A stretch of DNA of 64,000 nt from Sinomonas gamaensis (GCF_005876955.1 NZ_SSCL01000006.1:169830-233829); one strand, 5' to 3'. Positions 45,942 to 59,783 are shown, numbered from the stretch's first letter. Translations and numbers: made by a program. Notes: generated by a model from the letters alone, not told the origin.

Positions 45942-47228
45942 GTGACTTCCCCCAGCGAACCGGCAGCGCTGCCGCCTGAGCCGCCGGCCGCCGTCGTCAT
46001 CGTCGCTGCGGGTGCAGGCACCCGCCTCGGGTACGGAATGCCGAAGGCGCTCGTGCCGGTAGGCGGCGAACCGATGCTCCTGCACGCGCTCCGCGGCGTC
46101 GTGGACGCGGGCATCGCGCGGCAGGTCTGCGTCGCGGTTCCCGCGGACGACGACGGGCTCGCAGCCGTGTGCCGCGCCTTCACCGAGGAGCGTGCGAACC
46201 TGGGGCGAGAGATTCCCGAGGTGACCGTGGTCCGCGGCGGAGCGAGCCGAGCCGATTCGGTCCGCGCGGCGCTCGAAGCCCTTCGGCCCGGCATCGCCCA
46301 CGTCCTCGTCCACGATGCGGCTCGACCGTTCACACCCGCGGAGGTCTTCCTCCGGGTCGCCGGAGCCCTGCGCCGCGGAGCCGCCGCGGTGATCCCGGTT
46401 CTGCCCGTGGTGGACACCGTGAAGAGCGTCGCCCCGACGAGCGGCAACGAGGCGGCCCTCGCGGCCGAGGTGGTCACCGGAACCCCGGCCCGCGAACAGC
46501 TTCGAGCGGTCCAGACGCCCCAGGGGTTCGACGCCGAGACCCTCCTCCGGGCCCATCTTGCCGCCCAGACGTGGCCGGCGGAGCGGGCCGCGGCCATCAC
46601 CGACGACGCGATGCTCGTCGAGTCCATCGGCCTGCCGGTGTACGTGGTCCCGGGGGACCCGAGGTCGCTGAAGATCACTACTCCGCTGGACCTCCACGTC
46701 GCCGAGGCGCTCGTGGATCGGGAAGAACAGGACCTTTCGATGATGATCGTGCCCCGCACCGGCGTAGGCGTGGACGTCCACGCCTACGCCCCCGACGACG
46801 CTCCTCAGCCCCTGTGGCTCGGCGGTCTCCTGTGGGAGGGAGAGCGCGGGCTCGCGGGGCACTCCGACGGCGATGCGGTGGCGCATGCCGCCGCCGACGC
46901 GCTGTTCTCAGCTGCGGGCGTGGGTGACCTCGGGACGCATTTCGGTACGTCGCGGCCCGAATATGCGGGCGCCTCGGGGGTGATGCTTCTCGCGGAGGCA
47001 GCAAGGATCGTCCGCTCCGCCGGGTTCGAGATCGGCAATATCTCCGTGCAGTTCGTCGCCCAGAGGCCGGTCTTCTCGCCCCGGCGCGAGGAGTCGGAGC
47101 GGGTCCTTTCGGAAGCCGCCGGGGCACCGGTGAGCGTCTCCGCCACCACGAGCGACCACCTCGGATTCACTGGCCGCCGGGAGGGTGTTGCTGCCGTCGC
47201 GACGGCCCTCGTGTACCCGATCCAGTAG
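45942..47228 (+). CDS. ispDF: Bifunctional IspD-IspF (MEP cytidylyltransferase / MECDP synthase)
   Basis: A 428-aa fusion of two MEP-pathway enzymes. Residues ~15-260 are Isp[55 protein letters not shown]. Residues ~270-428 are Isp[13 protein letters not shown] (metal-binding D-x-H), [37 protein letters not shown] and [16 protein letters not shown]. They carry out the third and fifth steps of isoprenoid precursor synthesis; the intervening kinase IspE is elsewhere. GTG start. Confidence 0.95.
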   Translation: MTSPSEPAALPPEPPAAVVIVAAGAGTRLGYGMPKALVPVGGEPMLLHALRGVVDAGIARQVCVAVPADDDGLAAVCRAFTEERANLGREIPEVTVVRGGASRADSVRAALEALRPGIAHVLVHDAARPFTPAEVFLRVAGALRRGAAAVIPVLPVVDTVKSVAPTSGNEAALAAEVVTGTPAREQLRAVQTPQGFDAETLLRAHLAAQTWPAERAAAITDDAMLVESIGLPVYVVPGDPRSLKITTPLDLHVAEALVDREEQDLSMMIVPRTGVGVDVHAYAPDDAPQPLWLGGLLWEGERGLAGHSDGDAVAHAAADALFSAAGVGDLGTHFGTSRPEYAGASGVMLLAEAARIVRSAGFEIGNISVQFVAQRPVFSPRREESERVLSEAAGAPVSVSATTSDHLGFTGRREGVAAVATALVYPIQ

Positions 47229-47239
47229 AGTAGTTCGCC

Positions 47240-47572
47240 GTGAAGAAGACCCTGACCTCCACCGCCCTCGCCCTGACCCTGCTCCTCACGGCCTGCGGGG
47301 GAGACGGGCGGATGAGCATCCAGGACAGCTGCAAGTACCTCCAGAGCGACAACTTCCAGCCGACCGGGACGCAGGTCGAGCAGGCGAAGCAGAGCGCCGA
47401 GCACTTCGCGGACGTTGCCAAGAAGGTCGACCCCTCGATCGGCGTCCTCATCCAGAACATGGCGGATGTCCAGAAGAAGATGGCCGACTCCTCGGCGGGC
47501 GTCCTCAGTGGCGATCAGAAGAAGCAGCTCACCGACGCCTACAACAGCGTCGGCAAGATCTGCGGTGGCTAG
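47240..47572 (+). CDS. Small putative lipoprotein
   Basis: A 110-aa exported protein with signal KKTLTSTALALTLLLTACGG; lipobox LTAC with Cys near residue 19. The mature part (MSIQDSCKYLQSDNFQPTG, AKQSAEHFADVAKKVDPSI) contains a possible disulfide pair (C in DSCKYL and C in KICGG). GTG start 11 bp after ispDF, and cysS begins 9 bp downstream. Function unknown. Confidence 0.75.
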   Translation: MKKTLTSTALALTLLLTACGGDGRMSIQDSCKYLQSDNFQPTGTQVEQAKQSAEHFADVAKKVDPSIGVLIQNMADVQKKMADSSAGVLSGDQKKQLTDAYNSVGKICGG

Positions 47573-47581
47573 ACTTCTCAG

Positions 47582-49063
47582 GTGACCCTCCGCTTCTACG
47601 ACTCCGCCGCTCAGGAAGTCCGCGACTTCGTCCCGCTCGTGCCCGGTCAGGCGACCGTGTACTACTGCGGCGCGACGGTGCAGGGTTCCCCTCACGTGGG
47701 GCACGTCCGGTCCGCGATCGTCTTCGACCAGCTGACCCGGTGGCTCCAGTACCGCGGATTCGAGACGACGGTGGTCCGGAACGTGACGGACATCGACGAC
47801 AAGATCCTGGCCAAGAGCGAGGCCTCTTTCGCACCGGACTTCGTCCCTGAGGGCACCTACCGGCCGCGCGAGCAGTGGTTCGCGCTCGCCTACCGCTACG
47901 AGCAGGAGTTCGAGGACGCGTACGAGACGCTCGGGGTCCAGCGCCCCACGTACGAGCCCCGTGCGACGGGCCACATGACCGAGATGCACGAGCTCATCGC
48001 GCGGCTCATCGAGCGCGGCCACGCGTATCCCGCTCAGGACGGCTCCGGCGACGTCTACTTCGACGTCCGCTCCTGGCCCGAGTACGGGGCTCTCACTCAC
48101 CAGAGCATCGACGACATGCAGGCGGCGACGGACGCCGATCCCCGGGGGAAGAGGGATCCGCGCGACTTTGCGCTCTGGAAGGGCTACAAGACCGGCGAGC
48201 CCGAGACTGCGAGCTGGCCTTCCCCGTGGGGCCGCGGGCGGCCCGGCTGGCACCTCGAGTGCTCGGCCATGGCGACGAAGTACCTCGGCCCCCGATTCGA
48301 CATCCATGGCGGCGGCCTCGACCTGCGCTTCCCGCACCACGAGAACGAGCTTGCGCAATCCACGGCGGCCGGAGACGGCTTTGCGAACTTCTGGATGCAC
48401 AACGGCATGGTCACCTACGAGGGCGAGAAGATGTCCAAGTCGATCGGCAACGTGATCTCGCCCGCCGAGATGCTCGCCGTCGCGAGCCCTCGTGTGGTGC
48501 GGTACTACCTCGGCCAGGCCCACTACCGCTCGGTCCTCGACTACCGGCCGACGTCCCTGCAGGAGGCCGCGGCCGCCGTCGAACGCATCGATGGCTTCAT
48601 CGCGAAGGCGGGCGCCAAGACCGAGACCGTCGCGACTGGGCGCGTTCCGGCGGCTTTCGGCCTCGCGATGGACGACGACCTCAACGTCCCGCAGGCCCTC
48701 GCCGTGCTCCACGAGACGGTCCGCCGCGGGAACACGGCGCTGGCCGAGGGCGACGTCGACGTGGTCACCGAAGCGCTCGGCGAGGTCCTCGCCATGACCG
48801 AGGTGCTCGGGCTCGATGCCGCGGGCCGCGGGGCGGGAGCGGCCGACGACGGCGAGCAGCGCCTGGCGTTCGACGCGCTGGCCGCGTTGGTCGCCGACCA
48901 GCTCGAGGCCCGAGCTGCGGCCCGCGCGGCCAAGGACTGGTCTACCGCCGATTCCATCCGAGCACGCCTCTCGACGGCGGGGATCGCCGTCGAGGATTCC
49001 GCAGACGGGGCCACCTGGAGCCTCGCGCAACCCCAGATCACCACCACCGGAATGGGAGCATGA
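47582..49063 (+). CDS. cysS: Cysteine-tRNA ligase
   Basis: A 493-aa class I synthetase. Zinc Cys and HIGH-like [31 protein letters not shown], KWxSxG-type [14 protein letters not shown], zinc-ligand HHENELAQS, and KMSKS as [10 protein letters not shown] are present. GTG start. The stop overlaps the rlmB start as ATGA. Confidence 0.97.
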   Translation: MTLRFYDSAAQEVRDFVPLVPGQATVYYCGATVQGSPHVGHVRSAIVFDQLTRWLQYRGFETTVVRNVTDIDDKILAKSEASFAPDFVPEGTYRPREQWFALAYRYEQEFEDAYETLGVQRPTYEPRATGHMTEMHELIARLIERGHAYPAQDGSGDVYFDVRSWPEYGALTHQSIDDMQAATDADPRGKRDPRDFALWKGYKTGEPETASWPSPWGRGRPGWHLECSAMATKYLGPRFDIHGGGLDLRFPHHENELAQSTAAGDGFANFWMHNGMVTYEGEKMSKSIGNVISPAEMLAVASPRVVRYYLGQAHYRSVLDYRPTSLQEAAAAVERIDGFIAKAGAKTETVATGRVPAAFGLAMDDDLNVPQALAVLHETVRRGNTALAEGDVDVVTEALGEVLAMTEVLGLDAAGRGAGAADDGEQRLAFDALAALVADQLEARAAARAAKDWSTADSIRARLSTAGIAVEDSADGATWSLAQPQITTTGMGA

Positions 49064-50058
49064 TGGCCGTCAACGGGCGCCCCGGGGCGCGCAAGAGCAA
49101 GAAGGGCGCGACCGTAGGCACGGGAGGCCACGGGCGCAAGGCCCTCGAGGGCAAGGGCCCCACGCCGAAGGCAGAGGACCGCGTCTACCACAAGGCCCAC
49201 CGGGCCAAGCAGCTCGCGGAGCGATCGGCTGCCAAGCGCCAGGGCAGCGCTGGCCGCCTCGCGGAAGGTCGCGGCAGCGGGCGCCCCAAGGGCATGGAGG
49301 AGATGGTCACGGGCCGCAATTCCGTGGTCGAGGCGCTCCGTGCGGGCGTGCCCGCGAAGACCCTCTACGTCGCGGTGCGGATCGAGATGGACGACCGCGT
49401 GCGCGAGTCCATGAAGCTCGCCGCCGAGGCCGGGATCCCGCTGCTCGAGGTGCAGAAGCCCGAGCTGGACCGTATGACCGGTGACGCCATCCACCAGGGA
49501 CTGGCGCTGCAGATCCCGCAGTACGAGTACCCCGACGCCTTCGAGCTGATCGAGGACACGATGGAGAAGTGGCGCAAGGGGCATGTCGCTTCCACGCCCC
49601 TCTTCGTCGCGCTCGACGGGATCACCGACCCGCGCAACCTCGGCGCCATCATCCGCTCGGCGTCCGCCTTTTCCGGTCAGGGCGTGATCGTTCCGGAGCG
49701 CCGCAGCGTCGGGATGACGGCTGCGGCCTGGAAGACGAGCGCCGGGGCCGCCGTCCGCGTTCCGGTCGCGAAGGCGGCCAACCTCAACACCGTCCTGCGG
49801 CAGGCCAAGGAGACCGGGTACTTCGTCCTCGGTCTCGACGGCGGGGGAGAGGTCCAGCTCCCGGGCCTCGAGCTCGCGACCGAGCCCGTGGTCCTTGTGG
49901 TCGGCTCGGAGGGCAAGGGCCTCTCGCGCCTCACGCGCGAGCTGTGCGACCAGATCGTCTCGATCCCCATCGATTCGCACATGGAGTCCCTCAACGCCGG
50001 GATGGCGGTGGCCATCTCGCTCTACGAGATCTCCACCCGCCGCGCGGAGGCGAAGTGA
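49060..50058 (+). CDS. rlmB: 23S rRNA (guanosine-2'-O-)-methyltransferase RlmB (TrmH family)
   Basis: A 332-aa SPOUT methyltransferase. A basic disordered N-terminus (~1-80, rich in K/R/G) is followed by the RNA-binding substrate domain ([19 protein letters not shown]) and the knotted catalytic domain: [76 protein letters not shown] 49060 overlaps cysS; a second ATG follows at once. GTGA overlap with the next gene. Confidence 0.92.
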   Translation: MMAVNGRPGARKSKKGATVGTGGHGRKALEGKGPTPKAEDRVYHKAHRAKQLAERSAAKRQGSAGRLAEGRGSGRPKGMEEMVTGRNSVVEALRAGVPAKTLYVAVRIEMDDRVRESMKLAAEAGIPLLEVQKPELDRMTGDAIHQGLALQIPQYEYPDAFELIEDTMEKWRKGHVASTPLFVALDGITDPRNLGAIIRSASAFSGQGVIVPERRSVGMTAAAWKTSAGAAVRVPVAKAANLNTVLRQAKETGYFVLGLDGGGEVQLPGLELATEPVVLVVGSEGKGLSRLTRELCDQIVSIPIDSHMESLNAGMAVAISLYEISTRRAEAK

Positions 50059-50858
50059 CCGTCATGCGAGTGGCCCTCGTCCAGCTGACGAGCGGCCGCG
50101 ACCTCGACTCGAACCTCGAGCTGCTTCGTGCTCGGCTGCGGGAGGCGGCGGCGCGGCGGGCCGCCGTCGTCGTCTTCCCCGAGGCCATGATGCGCGCGTT
50201 CGGCAACTCCCTCGTGGACATCGCGGAGCCGCTGGACGGTCCGTGGGCGACGGCGGTGCGCGCCGCCGCCGATGAGGCCGGTGTGGTGGTGGTCGCCGGA
50301 ATGTTCACCCCCGGGAAGCCGGGCACGGTGCGGAACACGCTGCTGGTCCACGGACGCGGGATCGACGCGCATTACGACAAGATCCACCTGTATGACGCGT
50401 TCGGCTTCAAGGAGTCGGAGACCGTCACCCCCGGGACCCAGCCGGTCCAGTTCACGCTCGACGGCGTGACCTTCGGGCTCGCCACCTGCTACGACGTGCG
50501 CTTCCCCGCGTTGTTCACGGCGAACGCGAGCGCCGGCGCCCACGTCCAGCTCGTCTGCGCCTCGTGGGGGGCGGGCCCGGGCAAGGCAGCCCAATGGGAC
50601 CTTCTGGTGCGCTCACGGGCCGTCGACACCACGAGCTATGTGCTGGCCTGTGGGCAGTCGGACCCAGCAGCCGCGGGAGTCGAGGCGCGCCATGGTGCGC
50701 CAACGGGCATCGGCCGCAGCGCCGTCGTCGGGCCTTTCGGGAATCTCATCGAACGCGCCGGCGACGCGCCCGAGATCCTGTACGCGGATATCGACACCGA
50801 GGCCGTGGAAGAGGCCCGGCGGACGCTCCCAGTCCTCGCAAACCGGGTCCCGCTCTAA
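50055..50858 (+). CDS. Carbon-nitrogen hydrolase (nitrilase superfamily)
   Basis: A 267-aa amidase-type enzyme. The triad is visible: Glu in VVFPEAMMRAFG, Lys in AHYDKIHLYDAFGF, Cys in LATCYDVRFPALF. This matches the NIT2/omega-amidase and deaminated-glutathione-amidase group, so metabolite repair is plausible. GTG 50055 overlaps the rlmB stop (GTGA) with GGAGG four bases upstream; ATG 50064 would be too far from it. Confidence 0.88.
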   Translation: MTVMRVALVQLTSGRDLDSNLELLRARLREAAARRAAVVVFPEAMMRAFGNSLVDIAEPLDGPWATAVRAAADEAGVVVVAGMFTPGKPGTVRNTLLVHGRGIDAHYDKIHLYDAFGFKESETVTPGTQPVQFTLDGVTFGLATCYDVRFPALFTANASAGAHVQLVCASWGAGPGKAAQWDLLVRSRAVDTTSYVLACGQSDPAAAGVEARHGAPTGIGRSAVVGPFGNLIERAGDAPEILYADIDTEAVEEARRTLPVLANRVPL

Positions 50859-50905
50859 GTAGTCACCGCGGAGGGTCCACCCGCGCCTCAGTAGGATATG
50901 GCGTG

Positions 50906-53065
<2,160 letters not shown>

Positions 53066-53075
53066 CCTCCGGACG

Positions 53076-55697
53076 TCAGCCCGCGTTCACCACGAGACCG
53101 AGCTCCGCCTTCGAGGCGAGTCCCTCGTGCTGCGGCATGACCCGCACTGTGTAGCCGAACGCGCCCGAGTGGTCCACGCTCACGGTTCCGTCGAAGAGAT
53201 ACCGGCCGTTGCCGAGGTTCTCCACAGCCTCGAGTTCGGCGATGTGCGTATCAGTGAGCTCGTCGCTCTCGTCCACGCGGCCGTAGGCCAGCTCGACCCG
53301 CACATCAGCAGGGTTGAGCACGCCCAGATTGAGGTACGCGTTGACGTGCAGCCGATCGCCGATCTGGGGGACCTCGGACAGGCCGCTCGAATCGATGTGC
53401 TCTACATGCACCTGCGACCAGTTGGTCCGCACGTGCTTGGTCCACGCTGCGAGCTCGCGGGCCTGCCGGAAGTCGTCCGTGCGGACGGCGCGGCCCGAGA
53501 GCGCGGCAGGGGTGTAGAGCTCGCGGACGTAGTCGCCGAGCATCCGGTCTGCGGACACCGCGGGGCCAAGATGCGAGAGGGTGTGCTTGATCATGGAGAT
53601 CCAGTGCTTCGGCACGCCCTTCGTCCCGGCGGTCGACGACGGCCCAGCGGCTCCCGCCGAGTCTGCACCCCCCACCTTGTTGGGCGCGCCATAGAAACGC
53701 GGGGCCACCTGGTTCTCGATGAGGTCGTAGAGCGCTGCCGCCTCGACATCGTCCCGCTCGTGGGGGCTGGCCTTGTCGCTGGCGGTGGGAATTGCCCAGC
53801 CGTTGACGCCGTCGTACATCTCATCCCACCAGCCGTCCAGCACGGACAGGTTGAGGGAGCCGTTGATGGCGGCCTTCATGCCCGAGGTGCCGCAGGCTTC
53901 GAGCGGGCGGAGCGGGTTGTTGAGCCAGACGTCGCAGCCGGGGAACAGGGTCCGCGCCATGGCGATGTCATAGTTCGGCAGGAACGCGATCCGGTGGCGG
54001 ACCTCCGGGTCGTCCGTGAAGCGCACGAGGTCCTGGATCATCCGCTTGCCGGCGTCGTCCGCCGGGTGGGACTTGCCCGCGATGACGATCTGGATGGGGT
54101 GCTCTGGATCGAGCAGGAGGCGCTTGAGCCGTGCGGGGTCGCGGAGCATGAGCGTGAGCCGCTTGTAGGTCGGCACGCGCCGGGCGAAGCCGATCGTGAG
54201 CACGTCCGGATCCAGCACGGAGTCAGTCCAGCCCAACTCCGCATCCGCCGCGCCGCGCTTCTTCCACGCAGCCCGCACCCGGCGTCGGACGTCCTCGATG
54301 AGCCGCCCGCGCAGCTTGCGCCGGACGGCCCAGATCTCCTCGTCGCTCACGTTGAAGACGAGGTCCCAGCGGCCGCCGGCCGCCGAGCCCGGCTCCATGA
54401 TGTCCGCCATCGTGGTGACCGCGGGGTCGATCCACGTGGGCACGTGGACACCGTTCGTGATCGACGTGATCGGCACCTCCGAATGGTCGAAGCCCGGCCA
54501 GAGGCCCGAGAACATCGCCCGCGAGACCTGCCCGTGGAGCTTCGCGACGCCGTTGGCGCGCTGAGCCAGCCGGAGGCCCATCACGGCCATGTTGAAGACT
54601 GACGGATCACCGCCGTCGTAGCTCTCGCGTCCGAGCTCGAGGATCTTGGCGGTCGGCACGTCCGGCGCGAGGCCGGCGTCGAAGAAGAACTTGATCTGCG
54701 CCGCGTCGAAGCGGTCGATGCCCGCCGCTACAGGGGTATGGGTCGTGAAGACGGTGGAGGCGCGGCCAGCGACCAGGGCCTCGTCCCAGCTGAGGGGCTC
54801 CTCGCCGGACATGAGCTCCTGGATGCGCTCGATGCCGAGGAAGCCAGCGTGCCCTTCATTGGTGTGGAACACCTCTGGCGCCCGAGCGCCGGTGAGCCGC
54901 TCGAAGATCCGCAGCGCCTTGACGCCGCCCATCCCGAGGAGCAGCTCCTGCTGGAGGCGGTGGTCTCCACCGCCGCCGTAGAGGCGGTCGGTGATGGCGC
55001 GGGCGCCGTCGTCGTTCGTGGGGACGTTCGAGTCGAGCAGGAGCAGCGGAACACGCCCGACGTCGGCACGCCAGACGTGCGCGTGCAGCTTGCGGCCGTT
55101 GGGCAGGGGCAGCGTGACGACGGCGGGGGAGCCGTCCTCTTCCTTCAGGAGCGTGAGCGGCAGGGCGTCCGGGTCGAGGACCGGATACGTCTCCTGCTGC
55201 CACGCGTCCCGGGAGAGGGACTGCTTGAAGTAGCCCGACTGGTACAGGAGGCCGACCCCGATGAGCGGCACGCCGAGGTCCGACGCCGCCTTGAGGTGGT
55301 CGCCGGCGAGGATGCCAAGGCCGCCCGAGTACTGCGGGAGGACCTCCGTGATGCCGAACTCGGGCGAGAAATAGGCGATGCACCGCGGTGAATCAGCGCC
55401 GAGCGTCTGGTACCACCGCGGATCCTCAAGGTACTGCCGCAGATCTTCGCCTGCCGCGGCGATGCGCTCCACGACGTCCGGATCCTCCGCGAGGGCCGTC
55501 ATCTTCTCGCGCGTCACCGACCCGAGAAAGCCAATGGGATCATGCTCGCTCTCGGCCCAGAGGTCGGGGTCGAGGCTCTCGAACAGGTCCTGAGTCGGCT
55601 GATGCCATGACCAGCGGAGGTTGGTGGCAAGGTCACCGAGCGCAGCGATGGGCGCGGGCAGCACGGTGCGAACGGTGAATCGTCGAATGGCCTTCAC
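53076..55697 (-). CDS. glgP: Alpha-glucan phosphorylase
   Basis: An 873-aa phosphorylase of the shorter actinobacterial/Thermotoga class. N-terminus KAIRRFTVRTVLPAPIAALG, then RWSWHQPTQDLFESLDPDLW, YFSPEFGITEVLPQYSGGLG, VFHTNEGHAGFLGIERI, ITNGVHVPTWID, and PLP site EACGTSGMKAAINGSLNL. GTG 55697 aligns with that N-terminus; an ATG 8 codons upstream is possible. Releases glucose 1-phosphate from glycogen. Read opposite to glgX and glgE. Confidence 0.94.
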   Translation of the reverse strand: MKAIRRFTVRTVLPAPIAALGDLATNLRWSWHQPTQDLFESLDPDLWAESEHDPIGFLGSVTREKMTALAEDPDVVERIAAAGEDLRQYLEDPRWYQTLGADSPRCIAYFSPEFGITEVLPQYSGGLGILAGDHLKAASDLGVPLIGVGLLYQSGYFKQSLSRDAWQQETYPVLDPDALPLTLLKEEDGSPAVVTLPLPNGRKLHAHVWRADVGRVPLLLLDSNVPTNDDGARAITDRLYGGGGDHRLQQELLLGMGGVKALRIFERLTGARAPEVFHTNEGHAGFLGIERIQELMSGEEPLSWDEALVAGRASTVFTTHTPVAAGIDRFDAAQIKFFFDAGLAPDVPTAKILELGRESYDGGDPSVFNMAVMGLRLAQRANGVAKLHGQVSRAMFSGLWPGFDHSEVPITSITNGVHVPTWIDPAVTTMADIMEPGSAAGGRWDLVFNVSDEEIWAVRRKLRGRLIEDVRRRVRAAWKKRGAADAELGWTDSVLDPDVLTIGFARRVPTYKRLTLMLRDPARLKRLLLDPEHPIQIVIAGKSHPADDAGKRMIQDLVRFTDDPEVRHRIAFLPNYDIAMARTLFPGCDVWLNNPLRPLEACGTSGMKAAINGSLNLSVLDGWWDEMYDGVNGWAIPTASDKASPHERDDVEAAALYDLIENQVAPRFYGAPNKVGGADSAGAAGPSSTAGTKGVPKHWISMIKHTLSHLGPAVSADRMLGDYVRELYTPAALSGRAVRTDDFRQARELAAWTKHVRTNWSQVHVEHIDSSGLSEVPQIGDRLHVNAYLNLGVLNPADVRVELAYGRVDESDELTDTHIAELEAVENLGNGRYLFDGTVSVDHSGAFGYTVRVMPQHEGLASKAELGLVVNAG

Positions 55698-55870
55698 GAG
55701 CGCCACCCTATCCGAGGGCATGACGATGCTGAATACCTTCAGGTAACGATGGGGTGAATCACGAATGCACGGGTGCAATTTCGCGCCAGCACGCTCGTCA
55801 CGTCCTTCGCATTCGGCCGCTGCCCGGGCTATGGTGGCGCTTGAATCGGCCCCCGCGAAAGGACCCTGCT

Positions 55871-57898
55871 GTGCCTGGACTTGAGCCCGCGATTCCCGAG
55901 GAGCTCCGTTTCGGACGGTTCCCCATCACCGATGTCTCACCCGTGGTAGAAGGGGGCCGCTTTCCCGCCAAGGCCTTGCCCGGCGAGACGATCCCCGTGA
56001 CGGCAACCGCGACCCGAGAGGGACACGACGCGCTCGGCGTGTCGGCGGTCCTCTACAGCCCGGAGGGCAAGGTGGAGCAGCGGGTGAGGCTCGAGTCCCT
56101 GGGGCCCGGGCTGGACCGCTGGGGAGGGGCATTCACGCCCAGCCGGCCCGGCCTCTGGAGCTTCACCATCGAGGCGTGGCATGACCGCTACGGCACGTGG
56201 CACCACAACGCGGACATCAAGATCGCCGCGGGCGTCGACGTCGAGCTCATGCTCGCGGAGGGGGCCAAGCTCCTCGGTGAGGCCGCCGACGATGAGGAGC
56301 GCTCCGACGTCGACCGCGCCGTCTTCAAACTCGCCGCGGACGGGCTGGCCGACACCAGCCGCGCCGTTCCCGAGCGTCTGGCCGCCGGCGAGTCCGGCGA
56401 GGTGCTCGCGGCGATCGCGCGTGAACCGATCCGCGAGCTCGTGACCTCCACGGAACGGTATCCCCTCCTCGTCGAGCGCGACCGGGCTGGCCGGGGCGCC
56501 TGGTACGAGTTCTTCCCGCGGTCCGAGGGTGCGTGGCGCAACTCCGAGACGGGCGAGTGGACCTCTGGGAACTTCCGCACCGCAGCCGAGCGCCTCCCGG
56601 GCGTCGCCGCGATGGGCTTCGACGTGGTGTACCTCCCCCCGATCCACCCCATCGGCGTCGCGTTCCGCAAGGGACCGAACAACTCCCTCAACGCAGGGCC
56701 CGGCGATCCCGGATCGCCATGGGCGATCGGCTCGGCCGACGGCGGGCACGACGCCATCCACCCGGATCTTGGCTCGTTCGAGGATTTCGACGCGTTCGTG
56801 GCGCGCGCCGGCGAGCTCGGCCTCGAAGTCGCGCTCGACCTCGCGCTCCAGGCTTCGCCGGATCACCCCTGGGTCGCCCAGCATCCGGAATGGTTCACCA
56901 CGCGGGTCGATGGCTCTATCGCGTATGCCGAGAATCCTCCGAAGAAGTATCAGGACATCTATCCGCTGAACTTCGACAACGATCCGGAGGGCCTGAGCCG
57001 CGAGGTGCTGCGGGTCGTGAACCTCTGGATCGACCACGGGATCAAGATCTTCCGCGTGGACAATCCGCACACCAAGCCGGTGTGGTTCTGGGAGTGGCTG
57101 ATCGGGAAGGTCAACGAGGAGCACGGAGATGTCGTGTTCCTCGCGGAGGCATTCACCCGGCCCGCGATGATGAAGGCGCTCGGCCGCGCCGGGTTCCAGC
57201 AGTCCTACTCATACTTCACGTGGCGGAACACGCGTGAGGAGCTCGAAGAGTTCTTCACGATGATCTCGAAGGAATGGGCCCCGTTCTACCGCCCCAACCT
57301 CTTCGTGAACACCCCGGACATCCTCACCGAGTACCTCCAGTACGGCGGGCGCCCGGCATTCAAGATCCGCGCGGTGCTCGCGGCCATGGGCGCGCCGACC
57401 TGGGGTGTCTACGCGGGGTACGAGCTCTTCGAGCACGTGGCACGTCCGGGTGCCGAGGAGTACATCGACAACGAGAAGTATGAATACAAGCAGCGCGACT
57501 GGGCGCAGGCCGAGGCTGAGGGGCGGTCGCTCGCGCCGTACATCACCCGGCTCAACGAGATCAGGCGCGCCCACCCGGCACTGTGGGACCTGCAGAATCT
57601 GACCCTGCACTGGAGCACGGACGAGGCGATCCTGGTGTTCTCGAAGCACAAGGTCCTCGAGGACGGCACGAAGGACACGCTCATCGTCGTCGTGAACGTC
57701 GACCCGCACAGCGCCCGGGAATGCTCCGTCCATCTGGACCTCGCCGCGCTGGACCTGGACGCCGGACTGTTCGACGCCGAGGGAAAGTTCCGTGTTGACG
57801 ACCTGATTTCTGGGCAAAGCTGGCAGTGGGGAGTGGACAACTACGTGCGGCTCGATTCGTATTTCGAGCCGGCTCACATCCTGCACGTGCGGCGCTGA
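55871..57898 (+). CDS. glgE: Alpha-1,4-glucan:maltose-1-phosphate maltosyltransferase GlgE
   Basis: A 675-aa GH13_3 enzyme. N-terminal domain (RFPAKALPGETIPVTATATREGHD) and helical insert (~110-190) precede a barrel with MGFDVVYLPPIHPIGVAFRKG, nucleophile in IKIFRVDNPHTKPVWFWEWL and acid in VVFLAEAFTRPAMM. It extends alpha-glucan using maltose 1-phosphate. GTG 55871 after GAAAGGA is chosen; the frame opens at 55754. The next genes, treS and mak-glgB, supply its substrate and branch its product. Confidence 0.95.
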   Translation: MPGLEPAIPEELRFGRFPITDVSPVVEGGRFPAKALPGETIPVTATATREGHDALGVSAVLYSPEGKVEQRVRLESLGPGLDRWGGAFTPSRPGLWSFTIEAWHDRYGTWHHNADIKIAAGVDVELMLAEGAKLLGEAADDEERSDVDRAVFKLAADGLADTSRAVPERLAAGESGEVLAAIAREPIRELVTSTERYPLLVERDRAGRGAWYEFFPRSEGAWRNSETGEWTSGNFRTAAERLPGVAAMGFDVVYLPPIHPIGVAFRKGPNNSLNAGPGDPGSPWAIGSADGGHDAIHPDLGSFEDFDAFVARAGELGLEVALDLALQASPDHPWVAQHPEWFTTRVDGSIAYAENPPKKYQDIYPLNFDNDPEGLSREVLRVVNLWIDHGIKIFRVDNPHTKPVWFWEWLIGKVNEEHGDVVFLAEAFTRPAMMKALGRAGFQQSYSYFTWRNTREELEEFFTMISKEWAPFYRPNLFVNTPDILTEYLQYGGRPAFKIRAVLAAMGAPTWGVYAGYELFEHVARPGAEEYIDNEKYEYKQRDWAQAEAEGRSLAPYITRLNEIRRAHPALWDLQNLTLHWSTDEAILVFSKHKVLEDGTKDTLIVVVNVDPHSARECSVHLDLAALDLDAGLFDAEGKFRVDDLISGQSWQWGVDNYVRLDSYFEPAHILHVRR

Positions 57899-57986
57899 CA
57901 GTCCCATAGCCGCCGGGCAGCGGTGGCGCTAACGTAGCCTCACTGCCCGGACACGTCGGTTGAACCGTCGGAAGGAGCAACGCTAG

Positions 57987-59783
57987 ATGAACCTAGGCCA
58001 GCAGGCGAAGCAGAATTTCAACGTGAACGCGCCCGGTCTCCAGCACGATCCGTACTGGTACCGCAAGGCGGTGTTCTACGAGGTTCTCGTCAGGGCCTTC
58101 GCGGATGCGAACGGTGATGGATCGGGAGACATCCAAGGGCTCATCGACAAGCTCGACTACCTGCAATGGCTTGGGGTCGACTGCCTCTGGCTTCCTCCGT
58201 TCTTCGAGTCCCCGCTGCGGGACGGCGGCTACGACGTCGCCGACTATGAGTCGGTCCTGCCGGAGTTCGGGTCCATCAGCGACTTCCAGCGCCTCGTGGC
58301 CGAGGCCCACGCGCGGGGCGTGCGGATCATCATCGACCTTCCCCTCAACCACACCTCGGACCAGCACCGCTGGTTCCAGGAGTCCCGGCGGAACCCGGAC
58401 GGCCCCTACGGGGACTTCTACGTCTGGAGCGACACCGACCAGAAGTACACCGAGGCCCGCATCATCTTCATCGACACGGAGGAGTCGAACTGGACGTTCG
58501 ATCCCATCCGGCGGCAGTTCTTCTGGCACCGCTTCTTCAGCCACCAGCCCGATCTCAACTTCGAGAATCCGGCCGTGGTCGAGGCAGTCTTCAACGTGTT
58601 CAAGTTCTGGCTCGACCAGGGTGTGGACGGCATCCGTGCGGACGCGATCCCTTATCTGTTCGAGGAGGAGGGCACGAACTGCGAGAACCTCCCCGCCACA
58701 CACGAGTTCCTCGTCAAGCTCCGCGCGATGATGGACCAGAACTACCCGGGCCGCATCATCATCGCCGAGGCGAACCAGCCACCCCATGAGGTGGTCGAGT
58801 ACTTCGGGACGGAAGAGGCGCCGGAGTGCCACATGGCCTTCCACTTCCCGATCATGCCGCGCCTCTACTACGCCCTCCGAGACCAGCGCGCGAAGCCCAT
58901 CATCGACACGATGGCGGACACGCCGAACATCCCGGCGGGGGCCCAATGGGGCACGTTCCTCCGGAACCACGACGAGCTGACCCTCGAGATGGTCACGATC
59001 GAGGAACGCGAGGCGATGCTGGGGTGGTACGCCTCCGACCCCCGAATGCGCGCGAACATCGGCATCCGGCGGCGCCTCGCCCCGCTGCTCGACAATTCGC
59101 GGCACGAGATCGAACTCATCAACGCGCTGCTCCTCTCCCTTCCCGGGAGCCCGTTCCTGTACTACGGGGACGAAGTGGGGATGGGGGACAACATCTGGCT
59201 CCAGGACCGGGACGCGGTCCGTACGCCGATGCAGTGGAATCCCGATCGCAATGCCGGATTCTCGGTCGCCGATCCGGGCAAGCTCTACTTGCCCACCATC
59301 CAGTCGCTCGTCTACCACTATTCGATGGCCAACGTCGAGGCGGAGATGGCCCATTCGGGGTCGCTCCTGCGCTGGACGCGGAACATCTTGGGCGTGCGCC
59401 GCGGGCACCCGGTGTTCGGGCTCGGCTCGTACCGCAATATCGACGCCGATTCCGAGCAGGTGCTCGCATTCGTCCGCGAGCTGAAGCCGAACGAGATCCC
59501 GGGGGAACCGGGCGAGACCGTCCTTTGCGTCTTCAACCTCTCGGGACACCCAGTCGCCTCGTCCCTCGACCTCGTCGGGTTCGAGGGCCGGGGCCTTCGG
59601 GACCTGTTCGGCGGGGAGCCCTTCTCCCAAGTGGGGCACGATGGACGCTTCCACATCACCCTCGGCCCGCACGGCTACTACTGGCTGCGCATCCGCAGCG
59701 CCGGAAGCGTGCCGAGCAGCCCCTTCACTCAGGCCATGCCGATCATCACGTCTGAAACTCACCAGGGGGAACTGGTCGAATGA
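57987..59783 (+). CDS. treS: Trehalose synthase (maltose-trehalose isomerase)
   Basis: A 598-aa GH13_16 enzyme interconverting maltose and trehalose. [49 protein letters not shown], nucleophile in [16 protein letters not shown], acid in [23 protein letters not shown] are all present. Unlike some actinobacterial proteins it has no fused maltokinase; that domain is at the start of the next gene, which overlaps the treS stop as ATGA. Confidence 0.96.
   Translation: MNLGQQAKQNFNVNAPGLQHDPYWYRKAVFYEVLVRAFADANGDGSGDIQGLIDKLDYLQWLGVDCLWLPPFFESPLRDGGYDVADYESVLPEFGSISDFQRLVAEAHARGVRIIIDLPLNHTSDQHRWFQESRRNPDGPYGDFYVWSDTDQKYTEARIIFIDTEESNWTFDPIRRQFFWHRFFSHQPDLNFENPAVVEAVFNVFKFWLDQGVDGIRADAIPYLFEEEGTNCENLPATHEFLVKLRAMMDQNYPGRIIIAEANQPPHEVVEYFGTEEAPECHMAFHFPIMPRLYYALRDQRAKPIIDTMADTPNIPAGAQWGTFLRNHDELTLEMVTIEEREAMLGWYASDPRMRANIGIRRRLAPLLDNSRHEIELINALLLSLPGSPFLYYGDEVGMGDNIWLQDRDAVRTPMQWNPDRNAGFSVADPGKLYLPTIQSLVYHYSMANVEAEMAHSGSLLRWTRNILGVRRGHPVFGLGSYRNIDADSEQVLAFVRELKPNEIPGEPGETVLCVFNLSGHPVASSLDLVGFEGRGLRDLFGGEPFSQVGHDGRFHITLGPHGYYWLRIRSAGSVPSSPFTQAMPIITSETHQGELVE

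Noticed and set aside
46805..49030. 741-aa minus-strand ORF across ispDF and cysS
   Set aside because: Spans three clear plus-strand genes and carries no recognisable motif.
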